DNA of 64,000 nt from Paenibacillus sp. Marseille-Q4541 (lineage in GTDB: Bacteria > Bacillota > Bacilli > Paenibacillales > Paenibacillaceae), in contig NZ_JAGXCY010000001.1 of NCBI RefSeq assembly GCF_018310695.1, positions 1 through 64,000 on the forward strand, written 5' to 3'. This document shows, piece by piece, positions 38,898 through 48,514 of this stretch. The notes beneath the pieces were generated by a model. The model was not told the DNA's origin and made no database searches. It was given only the letters and a program-made list of their open reading frames with translations. The position numbers and the translations under genes were made by a program. How positions within the stretch are numbered: position 1 is the stretch's first letter; each line of letters opens with the position of its first letter.

Positions 38898-39177
38898 CCT
38901 TCACCCTTCCAATTCTTCAATATTTGAGTCTAGTAAACTCGTTATTTATGTAGCGAGATTTACTATTAACATTAATATTAGACGACAATAAAGGGTGAAA
39001 GTTGCGGACTTATCTCAATCATATCAAACAAATGGAATAGAGTATGCAACGAACTTGTCATATTTTAGCATATTTTTTGTCATTTTCCGATAGATTAGCA
39101 TAATTTATTTATTGTTAGGTGCAGTTTTATTTTTATTTATGAATATCATTTTTTATCTATTCAGTAAAAAATAATAA
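38898..39177. other. AT-rich intergenic region upstream of the amidase
   Basis: About 280 bases without a gene. It is very AT-rich (long A/T runs at 39060-39180), with no small frame carrying a ribosome site. It should contain the amidase promoter on the minus strand; I cannot pick -35/-10 boxes with confidence. Confidence 0.4.
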
Positions 39178-39215
39178 AAAAAGTCTGTGGACCATCATGA
39201 TCCATCAGACTTTTA
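39178..39215 (-). terminator. Terminator of leuCD
   Basis: AAAGTCTG-TGGA pairs with TCCA-T-CAGACTTTT around CCATCATGA, preceded by a long A run; 12 bases past the leuD stop. Confidence 0.85.
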
Positions 39216-39227
39216 ATCGTATGCAGT

Positions 39228-39830
39228 TTAAGCAAATAGTAACGAGGCATGTTTATTTTCATACTCAGAAATGGCACCTTCATGCTGTAGAGTCAGCCCG
39301 ATATCATCAAGACCTTGCAATAGGAATTGTCTACGATGCTCATCCAGTTCAAATTGTACACTTAATCCGTAGGCATCAGTTAAAGAATTGTTCTCCAAAT
39401 CAACATTCAGCTGGTAGCCTTCATGCTGGTTGGTACGCTGAAATAGTTCTTCAACCTGCTCTTCCGATAACTTGATAGGCAAAATTCCATTTTTGAAGCA
39501 ATTGTTATAGAAAATATCTGCGAAAGAAGGAGCAATCACGCAGCGAAATCCAAAATCCATAATGGCCCAAGGGGCGTGCTCACGTGATGAGCCGCAACCA
39601 AAGTTGGCTCTTGAAAGAAGTACAGAAGCCCCCTTGTATTCAGGCTGGTTTAGGGAGAAAGTGGAAATCTCATTTCCCTCTTGATCAAATCTCCATTCAT
39701 AAAATAGAAATTGTCCAAACCCTGTACGTTCAATTCGTTTCAAAAACTGTTTAGGAATAATCGCATCCGTATCTACATTCACCCGATCGACGGGTGCTAC
39801 AATACCTGATAATTTTGTAAAAGCCTCCAT
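39228..39830 (-). CDS. leuD: 3-isopropylmalate dehydratase small subunit
   Basis: A 200-residue swivel-domain subunit, normal length. [20 protein letters not shown] and [45 protein letters not shown] segments are diagnostic of LeuD. With LeuC it converts 2-isopropylmalate to 3-isopropylmalate in leucine synthesis. It lies 70 bases after leuC in the same operon. leuA and leuB are not in the window, so the leucine genes are split. Confidence 0.97.
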   Translation of the reverse strand: MEAFTKLSGIVAPVDRVNVDTDAIIPKQFLKRIERTGFGQFLFYEWRFDQEGNEISTFSLNQPEYKGASVLLSRANFGCGSSREHAPWAIMDFGFRCVIAPSFADIFYNNCFKNGILPIKLSEEQVEELFQRTNQHEGYQLNVDLENNSLTDAYGLSVQFELDEHRRQFLLQGLDDIGLTLQHEGAISEYENKHASLLFA

Positions 39831-39901
39831 GTTTATAGCTCCTCTCCGCTCTTTATAAGAAATCTGATACCCACTTTACATACGTCTGTGCTATATCAGG
39901 T

Positions 39902-41323
39902 TTAGTTTGCAACTTCCGATTTTACTGTCCAATCCCTAACGTCTACAAAACGTCCTTGAATTGCTGCTGCTGCTGCCATAGCTGGAGATACCAGATGAGT
40001 ACGGCCTCCACGACCTTGACGACCTTCAAAGTTCCGGTTGGATGTTGAAGCACAACGTTGTCCCGGTTGAAGTACATCCGGATTCATCGCAAGACACATA
40101 CTGCAGCCAGCTTCACGCCATTCAAAACCAGCTTCCGTAAATACTTTGTCCAGTCCTTCTTGTTCAGCCTGGATTTTAACACGACCAGAACCAGGTACGA
40201 CAATTGCTGTAACTCGCTCAGACACTTTGTATCCTTTGGCGATTTCAGCTGCTGCTCTAAGATCTTCAATTCGTCCGTTCGTACAGGAACCAATAAATAC
40301 ATAATCAATTTCAATATCAGCCATTGGAGTTCCTGGTGTAAGTCCCATATATTCAATTGCTTTTTCAGCAGCTTTACGTTCATTTTCCGTTGGAAGTTCA
40401 GCAGGAACTGGCACACGGGATGTAATATCTGTTCCCATACCAGGGCTTGTTCCCCAGGTTACTTGTGGAATGAGTGATTCAACATCGAACTCAAGGACAG
40501 TATCAAACTCTGCTCCCTCATCAGTAGTGAGATCATCCCATCTTAGTTTTGCAGCTTCAAAATCAGTATCTTTCGGTACATATTGACGGCCTTTCAGATA
40601 ATTATAAGTCGTTTCGTCCGGAGCAATCATTCCTGCTCTCGCTCCGCCTTCAATGGACATATTACATACCGTCATCCGTTCTTCCATACTGAGTGAACGT
40701 ATGGATTCACCTGTATACTCAATTACGTAACCTGTCGCAAAATCAGTGCCGTATTTGGCAATGACACCTAGAATCATATCTTTTGCTGTCACACCCGCTT
40801 TACGATTACCAACAAAACGAACTTCCATCGTCTTCGCTTTCGCTTGTTGCAAACATTGGGTTGCAAGAACATGCTCAACTTCACTTGTACCGATACCAAA
40901 GGCAAGGGCGCCAAATGCACCATGAGTGGAAGTATGGCTGTCACCGCACACAATCGTTTTCCCTGGATGCGTCAAACCGAGCTCTGGACCCATTACGTGT
41001 ACAACCCCTTGATCAAGGGTATCTAGGTCATAGAGTTTTACGCCAAATTCACGGCAGTTAGCGGAAAGTGTATCGATTTGTTGCTTCGAGATTGGATCCG
41101 TAATGTTATAACGATCTTTAGTAGGGACGTTATGATCCATAGTGGCAAAAGTAAGTTCAGGACGCCGAACCTTTCGTCCGCTCAAACGGAGACCTTCAAA
41201 TGCTTGCGGAGAGGTAACTTCATGAACGAGGTGCAAGTCAATATAGAGAATGCTTGGCTTCCCTTCTTCTTGCGTAATCACGTGGTTTTCCCAAATTTTT
41301 TCGAACATCGTCTTTTTGCTCAT
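39902..41323 (-). CDS. leuC: 3-isopropylmalate dehydratase large subunit
   Basis: A 473-residue aconitase-family subunit. The 4Fe-4S cluster Cys residues lie in GSCTNGR and [36 protein letters not shown] is the family block. In-frame GTG at 41332 exists, but GAGGTGA places the start at ATG 41323 ([11 protein letters not shown]). No leucine T-box is seen upstream; instead a large inverted repeat lies 160-240 bases before the start. Divergently placed LysR may regulate it, though a DUF3889-like gene lies between. Confidence 0.97.
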   Translation of the reverse strand: MSKKTMFEKIWENHVITQEEGKPSILYIDLHLVHEVTSPQAFEGLRLSGRKVRRPELTFATMDHNVPTKDRYNITDPISKQQIDTLSANCREFGVKLYDLDTLDQGVVHVMGPELGLTHPGKTIVCGDSHTSTHGAFGALAFGIGTSEVEHVLATQCLQQAKAKTMEVRFVGNRKAGVTAKDMILGVIAKYGTDFATGYVIEYTGESIRSLSMEERMTVCNMSIEGGARAGMIAPDETTYNYLKGRQYVPKDTDFEAAKLRWDDLTTDEGAEFDTVLEFDVESLIPQVTWGTSPGMGTDITSRVPVPAELPTENERKAAEKAIEYMGLTPGTPMADIEIDYVFIGSCTNGRIEDLRAAAEIAKGYKVSERVTAIVVPGSGRVKIQAEQEGLDKVFTEAGFEWREAGCSMCLAMNPDVLQPGQRCASTSNRNFEGRQGRGGRTHLVSPAMAAAAAIQGRFVDVRDWTVKSEVAN

Positions 41324-41481
41324 TCTTCTCACCTCAGCTAAATTTTCGTTCTGGATTCAGAAGGGCATCACATGCCGCATCTGTTAATAAACTCAATATA
41401 GCATGAGAAAGACATATTGTTCCAAGATATAAAAACTATAGATGTGATAGGCTTACCCTATAGACTATTTCGTGTCACCAT

Positions 41482-41563
41482 GTACAAATTCCATAGGTTA
41501 AGTGATGTTGATTAATCTCAAAAAACATATGAAATAAATTCACTTAACCTTGGAATGATGTAC
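41482..41563. repeat. Long imperfect inverted repeat upstream of leuC
   Basis: Left arm 41482-41504 (GTAC...TTCCATAGGTTAAGTGA) and right arm 41540-41563 (TCACTTAACCTTGGAA...GTAC) match over about 20 positions with one bulge and one small internal loop; the loop is 35 bases. It sits between the DUF3889-like stop and leuC. No T tail. The rest of the 260-base gap shows nothing clear. Confidence 0.65.
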
Positions 41564-41584
41564 GTCTAATAAAAAGACAGACCC

Positions 41585-41935
41585 TTAATCGACTTTAGAA
41601 AAATCAACACTTGCTAATTCATTGGTCTGTGAATTAAAACGGACCGTCACTTGGATCGTAAATTCCTTGTCTTCCTTTTTCATCAGCAACCGGAATTTCT
41701 CTTCTGCCATTGAATCGGAAAGAGAAGTTCTTCCTATATGTGCGTAATCTTTCACGGAAGCACCATATTTTGACTGTGCTTTCGTCACAGCAATTGCACC
41801 CCACTTGGCATAACCAGGTTCAGCATGAACCTGCGGCGCTGGAGTTAGGAACAATACACTAGATGAGCATAGAATCATCAACAGCGAACTTATTATAATT
41901 CTCCGCTTTACTAGACTGCCAAATAAATACTTCAA
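41585..41935 (-). CDS. Small secreted DUF3889-like (YqzG-type) protein
   Basis: A 116-residue secreted protein with a TTG start 10 bases after AAGGAG. The signal peptide has an Arg-rich n-region (LVKRR) and ends at VHAEPGYAKWG. The mature part YAKWGAIAVTKAQSKYGASVKDYAHIGRTSLSD...EFTIQVTVRFNSQTNELASV follows the DUF3889 pattern seen in B. subtilis YqzG. Function unknown. Monocistronic, divergent from LysR. Confidence 0.82.
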   Translation of the reverse strand: MKYLFGSLVKRRIIISSLLMILCSSSVLFLTPAPQVHAEPGYAKWGAIAVTKAQSKYGASVKDYAHIGRTSLSDSMAEEKFRLLMKKEDKEFTIQVTVRFNSQTNELASVDFSKVD

Positions 41936-42026
41936 CTATTTTCAGCTCCTTCACTCTATTTAGAAAATAAGGATGGTTATTAACGTTCCCCACATTATGC
42001 GGCGATTTATAATCGGTTATGCACTT

Positions 42027-42041
42027 ATTGATCTAATCAAT
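42027..42041. promoter_or_regulatory. LysR-type dyad upstream of the LysR gene
   Basis: ATTGAT-CTA-ATCAAT, a perfect 15-bp dyad of the T-N11-A kind, about 100 bases before the LysR start and near the divergent DUF3889-like gene. TATAAT at 42073-42078 is a likely -10 for the LysR gene. Confidence 0.5.
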
Positions 42042-42140
42042 GAAATATATATATACTCAGAGGTAAAACCTATATAATGAAATAAACAAGTAACATCTTA
42101 TTTTTTATTTTGATCTTTTTAACAACGTGAGGTGACATTT

Positions 42141-43055
42141 ATGGAACTCAGGCAATTACAATATGCCCTTCAAATCGCTGCAGAGAAAAATTTTTCGAGA
42201 GCCGCTGAAAAACTTCATATTGCTCAGCCCTCTCTTAGTCAACAATTATCCAAGCTGGAGAAGGAGCTAGGAGTACTGCTTTTTCAGCGTAATACGAGCT
42301 CAGTCGAACTTACCCATGCTGGTGCATCCTTTGTTTCCAAGGCGAGTGACATTCTTGATGCGGTTGAGCTGCTGAAACAAGAAATGTCAGATATCTCTCA
42401 GCTTCGTAAAGGAAAAGTTGTCGTCGGCAGTATGCCCATAACAGGATCACATCTATTGCCGCATGTCCTTCCTGCTTTTCGTGAAAATTATCCCGATATC
42501 GAAATCGCACTTCTTGAAGACTCTTCTATGAACCTTGAAAAGTTAACAGCCAGCGGTAAAAGTGATCTCAGCCTATTATCTCTCCCCCTTCAAGAACCTT
42601 CCCTTTCATACATTGAAATTGGTGAAGAGCGGATTGATCTAGCCGTCCCAAAAGACCATCCACTTGCCCTTCGAAATCCAGAATCTTCGTTAGTCCCTAT
42701 CAGGATGGAAGAACTGGCAGACGAATCATTCGTCGTATTAAAAAAAGGGCAGGGCTTTCGTAAACTGACTTTCGATCTATGTCAGGCAGCAGGTTTTGAA
42801 CCTAAAGTTGTGTTCGAAAGTAATAACATGGAGACCGTTCAATCTCTTGTTGCGACAGGTATGGGCATCACCCTTGTCCCGAGGTTCATTGCTCGTGCTC
42901 CGAGCAGTGAATTTGTTCCGGTCTATTTGCCCATTGAAGCGGCTCCAAGCCGTACACTGGTCATTGCTTATCGAAAGGGTAGATATTTATCGGGAGCGGC
43001 CGAAGCTTTTATTGAGACATTTAAATCCACCATTCAGGAAATGTCTACTGAATAG
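42141..43055 (+). CDS. LysR-family transcriptional regulator
   Basis: A 304-residue regulator. The N-terminal winged helix has FSRAAEKLHIAQPSLSQQLSKLEKELGVLLFQR; the effector-binding periplasmic-protein-like domain covers about 90-300. In-frame GTG at 42132 overlaps the ribosome site GAGGTGA, so ATG 42141 is preferred. Divergent from the DUF3889-like gene and beyond it leuCD. Effector and targets unknown; leuCD control is a guess. Ended by a hairpin at 43071. Confidence 0.92.
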   Translation: MELRQLQYALQIAAEKNFSRAAEKLHIAQPSLSQQLSKLEKELGVLLFQRNTSSVELTHAGASFVSKASDILDAVELLKQEMSDISQLRKGKVVVGSMPITGSHLLPHVLPAFRENYPDIEIALLEDSSMNLEKLTASGKSDLSLLSLPLQEPSLSYIEIGEERIDLAVPKDHPLALRNPESSLVPIRMEELADESFVVLKKGQGFRKLTFDLCQAAGFEPKVVFESNNMETVQSLVATGMGITLVPRFIARAPSSEFVPVYLPIEAAPSRTLVIAYRKGRYLSGAAEAFIETFKSTIQEMSTE

Positions 43056-43070
43056 CTACATATCAACACA

Positions 43071-43100
43071 AAAAGAGCCCGGAATCTCCAGGCTCTTTTG
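43071..43100 (+). terminator. Terminator of the LysR gene
   Basis: AAAAGAGCC / GGCTCTTTT stem with an 11-base loop, ending in T4, 16 bases after the stop. Confidence 0.85.
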
Positions 43101-43235
43101 CTGTCTCTTTACAGTAAAATTACTTACTTAAATCAGAGGACAAATATAAATAGTAACAACGTTTATCGTTTCACATGCTTGTTAGGTTCATTCATCAGAA
43201 TCCAGTCAGTTTGACTAACCTGTTTCCAATTTCTA

Positions 43236-43361
43236 TTAGGTCGGGGGTGATAAATCTCCATCCCGGCTCTCTAAGAACGGCCTTTCTCGATCATCCCTCA
43301 CATACTTGTGAACTTGTCGCCTGAGTTTCTCTTCCAAATGGTTAGCCTTGCGGTAATCCAT
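43236..43361 (-). CDS. Small basic protein, 41 residues
   Basis: ATG at 43361 with an excellent AAAGGAGG ribosome site 8-9 bases upstream opens 41 codons: MDYRKANHLEEKLRRQVHKY continuing VRDDRERPFLESRDGDLSPPT, ending TAATAG. Highly charged, no membrane helix. I recognise no family. It lies in an otherwise empty 390-base gap between the LysR terminator and mtnU. The strong ribosome site and double stop support a real small gene. Confidence 0.6.
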   Translation of the reverse strand: MDYRKANHLEEKLRRQVHKYVRDDRERPFLESRDGDLSPPT

Positions 43362-43443
43362 GGTGATCATCCTCCTTTTGGTGACGGGATATGATCTATT
43401 AACCTCCTATATAGGAGATGAATCTATTTTTATATAAATTATT

Positions 43444-44289
43444 TTATTTTTGCTCAAAATAGAGATTCGGTCTACGATCTTCAAATACCGGAATTCGTCC
43501 GCGCACCTCATCTACTAGCGCAGGATCAATGGTACCTGTTAGTATTTCCTCCTGGTCTCCGCCCTCTGCCACAATCTCTCCCCATGGATCAATGATCATC
43601 GAATGACCAAAGAAATGCGCTTCCTTACTAACGCCTACCCGATTGCAGGAGACAACATACATCTGATTTTCGATTGCTCTTGCCATCAGCAACGTGCGCC
43701 AGTGATGCAAGCGCGGATGAGGCCACTCAGCAGGAACAAACAATACCTTAGCCCCATTAAGGGCAAGCGTTCTTCCAAGCTCAGGGAAACGAATGTCATA
43801 GCAAATGGAAGCTCCCGCAGTCCAGTTCCCGTCAAAAGTAAATGTAACCGGTTCTTCTCCTGAAGCAAGATACTTCTCTTCATCCATAAGGCGGAATAAG
43901 TGCATTTTGGCGTAACGAGCTACTTCTTTTCCTTCTTTATTAAAGATATACATACTATTGTAGATCTGCCCGTCCACTTTTTCGGAAATAGAACCGGCAA
44001 CAATATTAACTTTATATTGGGCAGCATACTTTTGCAGCCATTCACGCTCTATTTTCCCTTGGTCATCCGCCAGCTCATGAATCTCACTAAGTGCATAACC
44101 TGTATTCCACATCTCTGGCAGGACGATAATTTCAGCATTCGGATTATTTTCCATAGCCTGCTTTATGAGTAACTGCATATGTTTTCGATTCGCATCAGGA
44201 TTACCAATTTGAATGTCACTCTGAATTAATACAATCTGAAGGAGCGCATCCTTCGTCAGTTCTGTCATTTCAATATTCGGGTTTGTCAT
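43444..44289 (-). CDS. mtnU: Carbon-nitrogen hydrolase, omega-amidase type (MtnU)
   Basis: A 281-residue nitrilase-superfamily enzyme. The Glu-Lys-Cys triad is E59 (VLPEMW), K128 (AKMHLF) and C163 (SICYDIRFPE). The match to B. subtilis YkrU/MtnU and its place divergent from the mtnE aminotransferase support a role in hydrolysing the 2-oxo-acid amide (such as alpha-ketoglutaramate) made when glutamine donates the amino group in methionine salvage. The role is inferred from context; other small amides are possible. ATG follows AAGGAGAACGAGA. Confidence 0.87.
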   Translation of the reverse strand: MTNPNIEMTELTKDALLQIVLIQSDIQIGNPDANRKHMQLLIKQAMENNPNAEIIVLPEMWNTGYALSEIHELADDQGKIEREWLQKYAAQYKVNIVAGSISEKVDGQIYNSMYIFNKEGKEVARYAKMHLFRLMDEEKYLASGEEPVTFTFDGNWTAGASICYDIRFPELGRTLALNGAKVLFVPAEWPHPRLHHWRTLLMARAIENQMYVVSCNRVGVSKEAHFFGHSMIIDPWGEIVAEGGDQEEILTGTIDPALVDEVRGRIPVFEDRRPNLYFEQK

Positions 44290-44461
44290 CTTCTCGTTCT
44301 CCTTTTACACTACATCCAGCTTCATATAAAATAAATTAATCCTATCATAGACGTTTTGTTCCAAAACGCACAAGTCATTCATTAGAAACCCATCTATACA
44401 GCTAGGATAAATCGTGATAGATTAAAATTACTTTTTATTATGATGAAACCGGAGTGATGAA

Positions 44462-45673
44462 ATGAAGTCATCTCAAGCACAACCTGCGAATGTGTCTAGA
44501 TTTACGATCGAACCTGCTGAGATTATGAAGACCCTGCCTACTCAGTTTTTCGCTACTCTTGTTCAAAATGTAAACCGAGAGGTTATGGCAGGACATGATG
44601 TTATTAACCTTGGACAAGGTAATCCCGATACTCCAACACCAAAGCATATTGTATCCTCCTTGCAAGAAGCAGCGGACAACCCGCTTTATCATAAATATTC
44701 TCCTTTTAGCGGCTATCCTTTTCTAAAAGAAGCCATTGCTCAACGTTACAAAGAAGATTATGGGGTTGAGCTTGATCCCGAAACAGAAGTAGCCATCTTG
44801 TTCGGAGGAAAAACAGGGCTCGTCGAGCTTCCTCAAGTCCTCTTAAATCCTGGTGATGTTTGCCTCGTACCCGATCCGGGATATCCAGATTACTGGTCTG
44901 GCGTTGCTCTCGCTAAAGCAGAAATGTCGTTCATGCCACTGCTTGAGTCAAATGACTTCTTGCCCGACTATAGTGCCCTTTCAGAACGGGATGTAAATAA
45001 AGCAAAACTGATGTTCCTCAATTACCCAAACAATCCTACTGCCGCCATTGCTCCAAGTTCCTTCTATGAAGAGACTGTAGAGTTTGCTGCAAAAAACGGC
45101 ATCGTTGTTGCAAGTGATTTTGCCTATGGTGCTATCGGTTTTGACGGACATCGTCCCATCAGCTTTTTGGAGACACCAGGAGCGAAAGAAGTTGGGGTTG
45201 AATTCTACACCCTGTCCAAAACATACAATATGGCCGGATGGCGAGTAGGCTTTGCTCTTGGGAATGCAGAAATTATTAAGCTCATCAATCAGTTGCAAGA
45301 TCACATCTATGTCAGCTTATTCGGAGGTATCCAAGCAGCCGCGCAGACTGCGCTTATCTCTTCCCAAGATTGTGTAGCTGACCTGGTATCCCGCTATGAA
45401 TCTCGCCGCAATGCCCTATTTAGTGAGCTAGACAATATCGGGTATACTGCTACAAAACCTGGAGGGTCTTTCTTTAGCTGGCTACCTGTACCTAATGGAT
45501 ACACTTCCGCATCTTTCGCTGATCTTCTACTCCGTGAAGCAAAAGTAGCTGTAGCACCGGGAATTGGTTTTGGAAAGCACGGTGAAGGCTATGTCCGCGT
45601 AGGACTGCTAAGTGATGAAGAAAGACTGCGGGAAGCCGCTAGGCGTATCGGAAAGCTTGGTTTGTTTCGGTAA
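44462..45673 (+). CDS. mtnE: Pyridoxal-phosphate aminotransferase of methionine salvage (MtnE)
   Basis: A 403-residue fold-type I aminotransferase. The PLP lysine is K253 in YTLSKTYNMAGWRVGFALG; NYPNNPTAAIA and VASDFAYGAIGFDG hold the PLP-contacting Asn and Asp-x-x-Tyr. The family member in Bacillus is MtnE (YkrV), which turns 2-oxo-4-methylthiobutyrate into methionine with glutamine as donor. Divergent from mtnU, and the mtnWXB genes lie 3.7 kb downstream. No SAM riboswitch is present in the 172-base divergent gap. GGAG lies before ATG. Other class I/II substrates cannot be excluded. Confidence 0.87.
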   Translation: MKSSQAQPANVSRFTIEPAEIMKTLPTQFFATLVQNVNREVMAGHDVINLGQGNPDTPTPKHIVSSLQEAADNPLYHKYSPFSGYPFLKEAIAQRYKEDYGVELDPETEVAILFGGKTGLVELPQVLLNPGDVCLVPDPGYPDYWSGVALAKAEMSFMPLLESNDFLPDYSALSERDVNKAKLMFLNYPNNPTAAIAPSSFYEETVEFAAKNGIVVASDFAYGAIGFDGHRPISFLETPGAKEVGVEFYTLSKTYNMAGWRVGFALGNAEIIKLINQLQDHIYVSLFGGIQAAAQTALISSQDCVADLVSRYESRRNALFSELDNIGYTATKPGGSFFSWLPVPNGYTSASFADLLLREAKVAVAPGIGFGKHGEGYVRVGLLSDEERLREAARRIGKLGLFR

Positions 45674-45744
45674 TGATAGTAAGATTTGCTGATCATTACG
45701 AGAATGAGTAGACTCGCTCTAACATCTACTTCACTTATTTCTCT

Positions 45745-45773
45745 TTGCAACGGTCCTTTTTCCATGGTATTCT
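45745..45773 (+). promoter_or_regulatory. SigA-type promoter of the pro-mtn operon
   Basis: TTGCAA (45745-45750), 17-base spacer, TATTCT (45768-45773). Start of transcription is expected near 45780, just ahead of the T-box leader. Confidence 0.65.
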
Positions 45774-45779
45774 AACTGT

Positions 45780-46035
45780 AATTTAAAAATGTAAACGTGT
45801 TGACGGGACCAGTAAGAAACTCCTCCGTGCACTCAGAGAGTAAATTCCACCGGCTGAAAGAATTTACCACGGACATTTCTGAAACCTACCCCTGAGCGGC
45901 CTTATACTGAGAATAGGACGTTTCCCTTAACGTTATAAGGCCTACGAGTTGGATGATGAATATCATCAACAAAGGTGGTACCGCGGAAGCTCAAACTTTC
46001 GTCCTTTGCATTACAAGGACGGAAGTTTTTTTTAT
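45780..46035 (+). ncRNA. T-box riboswitch, proline-specific, upstream of proB
   Basis: A full T-box leader. The conserved T-box sequence AAAGGTGGTACCGCGG is at 45971-45986. Stem I carries GGCTGAAAG and a specifier loop GAAACCTA in which CCU (45895-45897, Pro) is followed by the usual A. The terminator hairpin ACTTTCGTCCTT/AAGGACGGAAGT (45995-46026) ends in T9. Uncharged tRNA-Pro would favour the antiterminator and turn on proBAC and, since the genes are tightly packed, mtnWXB too. The specifier choice fits the downstream proB. Confidence 0.93.
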
Positions 46036-46073
46036 TTGGACTACATGTTATAAGAAAGGAAGTAGATCATCAC

Positions 46074-47180
46074 ATGTCTTCTCGGATCGTTATTAAGATT
46101 GGAAGTAGTTCTCTAACTACCGATTCAGGTTCATTACATCAAGAATCCGTTGCGTTTTTCGCGGCCGAAATTGCTGCACTCCATGCAGAAGGTCATGAAG
46201 TTCTACTTGTCACTTCCGGAGCAGTTGCAGCCGGATTTGGTCACATCGGGTATACATCCCGCCCCAAACTTCTACATGAGAAACAAGCAGCCGCAGCTGT
46301 TGGGCAGGCTCTACTTATGCAAGCTTATCAACAGGCTTTTGCAGGACATGGAGTAAAGACAGCACAAATCCTACTGACACGTACGGATTTTCTGAATCGC
46401 AAACGGATGGGAAATGCCGTTATGACTATTGACGAATTATTAAAACAGCGAATTTTGCCAATTATTAACGAGAACGATACCGTCTCCGTTGACGAGTTAA
46501 AATTCGGAGATAACGATATGCTGTCCGCGCTCGTGGCCGGATTTATTAAGGCAGATAAGCTGCTTATTTTAACTGACACAGATGGTCTCTACACTGCGGA
46601 TCCTCGGAAACAGGCGGATGCCAAAAAGTTTGACCGTATTGAAGAGATTACAGATGAAATCTATGCAATCGCAGGCGGAAGCGGCTCTGCCGTCGGTACA
46701 GGAGGCATGCGCTCCAAGGTCGATGCAGCCAAGGTTGCGACGAGGGGCGGAGTTCCTGTCTTTGTTGGACGTGTACTTGAGCAGGGAGATATGAAGGCAG
46801 CCTTTCATGATATAGGTAAAGGTACGTATTTTGATACACGTCTTCATTCCCTCCCTCGTAAGAAGCAGTGGCTTGGTTTCATGTCTTCCCCACTTGGCTC
46901 CGTGCAAGTCGATCAAGGCGCTGAAAAAGCGCTTATTCATGGAGGCCATAGTCTGTTGCCCGTAGGAGTGAAAGAAGTCCAGGGTCATTTTCAGTCCGGC
47001 GATGTCATTGAGGTTGTAGGCATGACAGGTGATGTCATCGGTCGTGGCATTGTAAACTACGATGAAGATCAACTCCGGGTTATCATGGGACTTCCTAGTC
47101 AGGAAGTACTCAAAAAGTTGGAAGGAACGATGAGCCGTTTGGAAGTAGTTCACAGGGATGAATGGGTTACGCTGAAATAA
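46074..47180 (+). CDS. proB: Glutamate 5-kinase
   Basis: A 368-residue kinase for the first step of proline synthesis (glutamate + ATP). IVIKIGSSSLT opens the amino-acid-kinase domain; ENDTVSVDELKFGDNDMLSA is the substrate loop; a PUA domain fills about 275-368. The frame stays open back to 45975 through the T-box, but AAGGAAG and the end of the terminator set the start at ATG 46074. Feedback control by proline is a family trait. First gene of the T-box operon. Confidence 0.96.
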   Translation: MSSRIVIKIGSSSLTTDSGSLHQESVAFFAAEIAALHAEGHEVLLVTSGAVAAGFGHIGYTSRPKLLHEKQAAAAVGQALLMQAYQQAFAGHGVKTAQILLTRTDFLNRKRMGNAVMTIDELLKQRILPIINENDTVSVDELKFGDNDMLSALVAGFIKADKLLILTDTDGLYTADPRKQADAKKFDRIEEITDEIYAIAGGSGSAVGTGGMRSKVDAAKVATRGGVPVFVGRVLEQGDMKAAFHDIGKGTYFDTRLHSLPRKKQWLGFMSSPLGSVQVDQGAEKALIHGGHSLLPVGVKEVQGHFQSGDVIEVVGMTGDVIGRGIVNYDEDQLRVIMGLPSQEVLKKLEGTMSRLEVVHRDEWVTLK

Positions 47181-47238
47181 CAACATACAATGTACCTCTT
47201 AAGCCTATTAATTATTAACTATAAGGAGTGAAAGAGTA

Positions 47239-48486
47239 ATGAGTGAAGTACAAATCAAAGCAACACTAGCCAAGGAAGCTACAGCTCTGCTCGCAGGCCT
47301 TTCTTCAGAAGTAAAAAATGCTGCTCTCGCTGTCATGGCCGATGCGCTAATTAATGAACAATCTTCCATCATAGAAGCAAACCGTCTTGATCTTGTGAGA
47401 GGTCAGGAAAATGGAACCCCAACGGCTATGCTCGATCGTCTCAGTCTGAATGAAGATAGAATCCGCTGCATTGCCGAAGGTCTGCGCCAAATTGCCGATC
47501 TCAGTGATCCGATCGGAGACATTCTTGAAGTGATCCAGCGTCCTAATGGTCTTCGGATTGAAAAAGAACGTGTTCCGCTCGGACTCATCGGGATCATATA
47601 CGAAGCTAGACCTAATGTTACGGTGGACGCTATCGGCCTTAGCCTTAAAACCGGTAATGCCGTTCTGCTACGAGGAGGCTCCTCTGCCCTCTCATCAAAC
47701 CAGAGAATTGTAGAAGTGCTGAAACAAGCACTCCAAAATACCCCGGTACCAGCAGAAGCGATCCAGCTTGTTGAAGATCCAAACCGAGCTTCGGTAGATG
47801 AAATGTTAAAATGCAAAGGTCTGCTTGATGTCATTATTCCTAGAGGCGGGGCCTCACTTATTCAGAATGTCGTTGAAAATGCGACGGTTCCTGTTATTGA
47901 AACCGGCGCTGGGATTTGCCATACCTATATCGCTGCGGATGCAGATGAACAGATGGCCCGCGAAATCGCATTAAATGCAAAAGTACAGCGTCCCTCTGTT
48001 TGTAACTCTATGGAGACACTACTTATTCATAAGGACTACGGTAAGGAGAATATTTTAAAGCTGGCAGAAGCGTTTCAAGATTCATCCGTAGAGCTGCGGG
48101 GTTGTTCAGCTTTTGTTCAGATCGCTCCTTGGGCACTCCCTGCCACATCGGAAGATTACGCTACGGAATATAACGATTATGTACTAAATGTTCGAATCGT
48201 AAATGACCTCGCAGAAGCACTGGCACATATTGCGCAATATAGTACAATGCATTCCGAATGTATCGTAACGAAAGACCCAGATACAGCAGCACAATTTATG
48301 CAACATGTGGACGCTGCAGCCGTCTATCACAATGCATCTACACGCTTCACTGATGGATTTGAATTTGGTTATGGTGCCGAAATCGGAATCAGTACCCAAA
48401 AGCTGCATGCACGCGGACCAATGGGACTTCCAGCACTCACTTCTACTAAATATCGTATTTATGGAACAGGGCAAATCAGACACTAA
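47239..48486 (+). CDS. proA: Gamma-glutamyl phosphate reductase
   Basis: A 415-residue NADPH-dependent aldehyde-dehydrogenase-fold enzyme making glutamate-5-semialdehyde. The catalytic Cys is in NAKVQRPSVCNSMETLLIH; ETGAGICHTYIAADAD and the C-terminal RGPMGLPALTSTKYRIYGTG are typical of ProA. AAGGAG lies 10 bases before ATG, 58 bases after proB. Substrate is passed from ProB to ProA because glutamyl phosphate is unstable. Confidence 0.97.
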   Translation: MSEVQIKATLAKEATALLAGLSSEVKNAALAVMADALINEQSSIIEANRLDLVRGQENGTPTAMLDRLSLNEDRIRCIAEGLRQIADLSDPIGDILEVIQRPNGLRIEKERVPLGLIGIIYEARPNVTVDAIGLSLKTGNAVLLRGGSSALSSNQRIVEVLKQALQNTPVPAEAIQLVEDPNRASVDEMLKCKGLLDVIIPRGGASLIQNVVENATVPVIETGAGICHTYIAADADEQMAREIALNAKVQRPSVCNSMETLLIHKDYGKENILKLAEAFQDSSVELRGCSAFVQIAPWALPATSEDYATEYNDYVLNVRIVNDLAEALAHIAQYSTMHSECIVTKDPDTAAQFMQHVDAAAVYHNASTRFTDGFEFGYGAEIGISTQKLHARGPMGLPALTSTKYRIYGTGQIRH

Positions 48487-48514
48487 TTAACGATGATCAG
48501 GAGGAATTACATCT

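Noticed and set aside
44290..44461. SAM riboswitch (S-box) between mtnU and mtnE
   Set aside because: No S-box core sequence on either strand in the divergent gap.
45788..45803. CcpA cre site near the start of the T-box leader
   Set aside because: Only the left half (ATGTAAACG) matches; the right half does not.
46569..47186. Long minus-strand frame inside proB
   Set aside because: Shadow of the coding strand; proB motifs are clear and no ribosome site is seen for the reverse frame.
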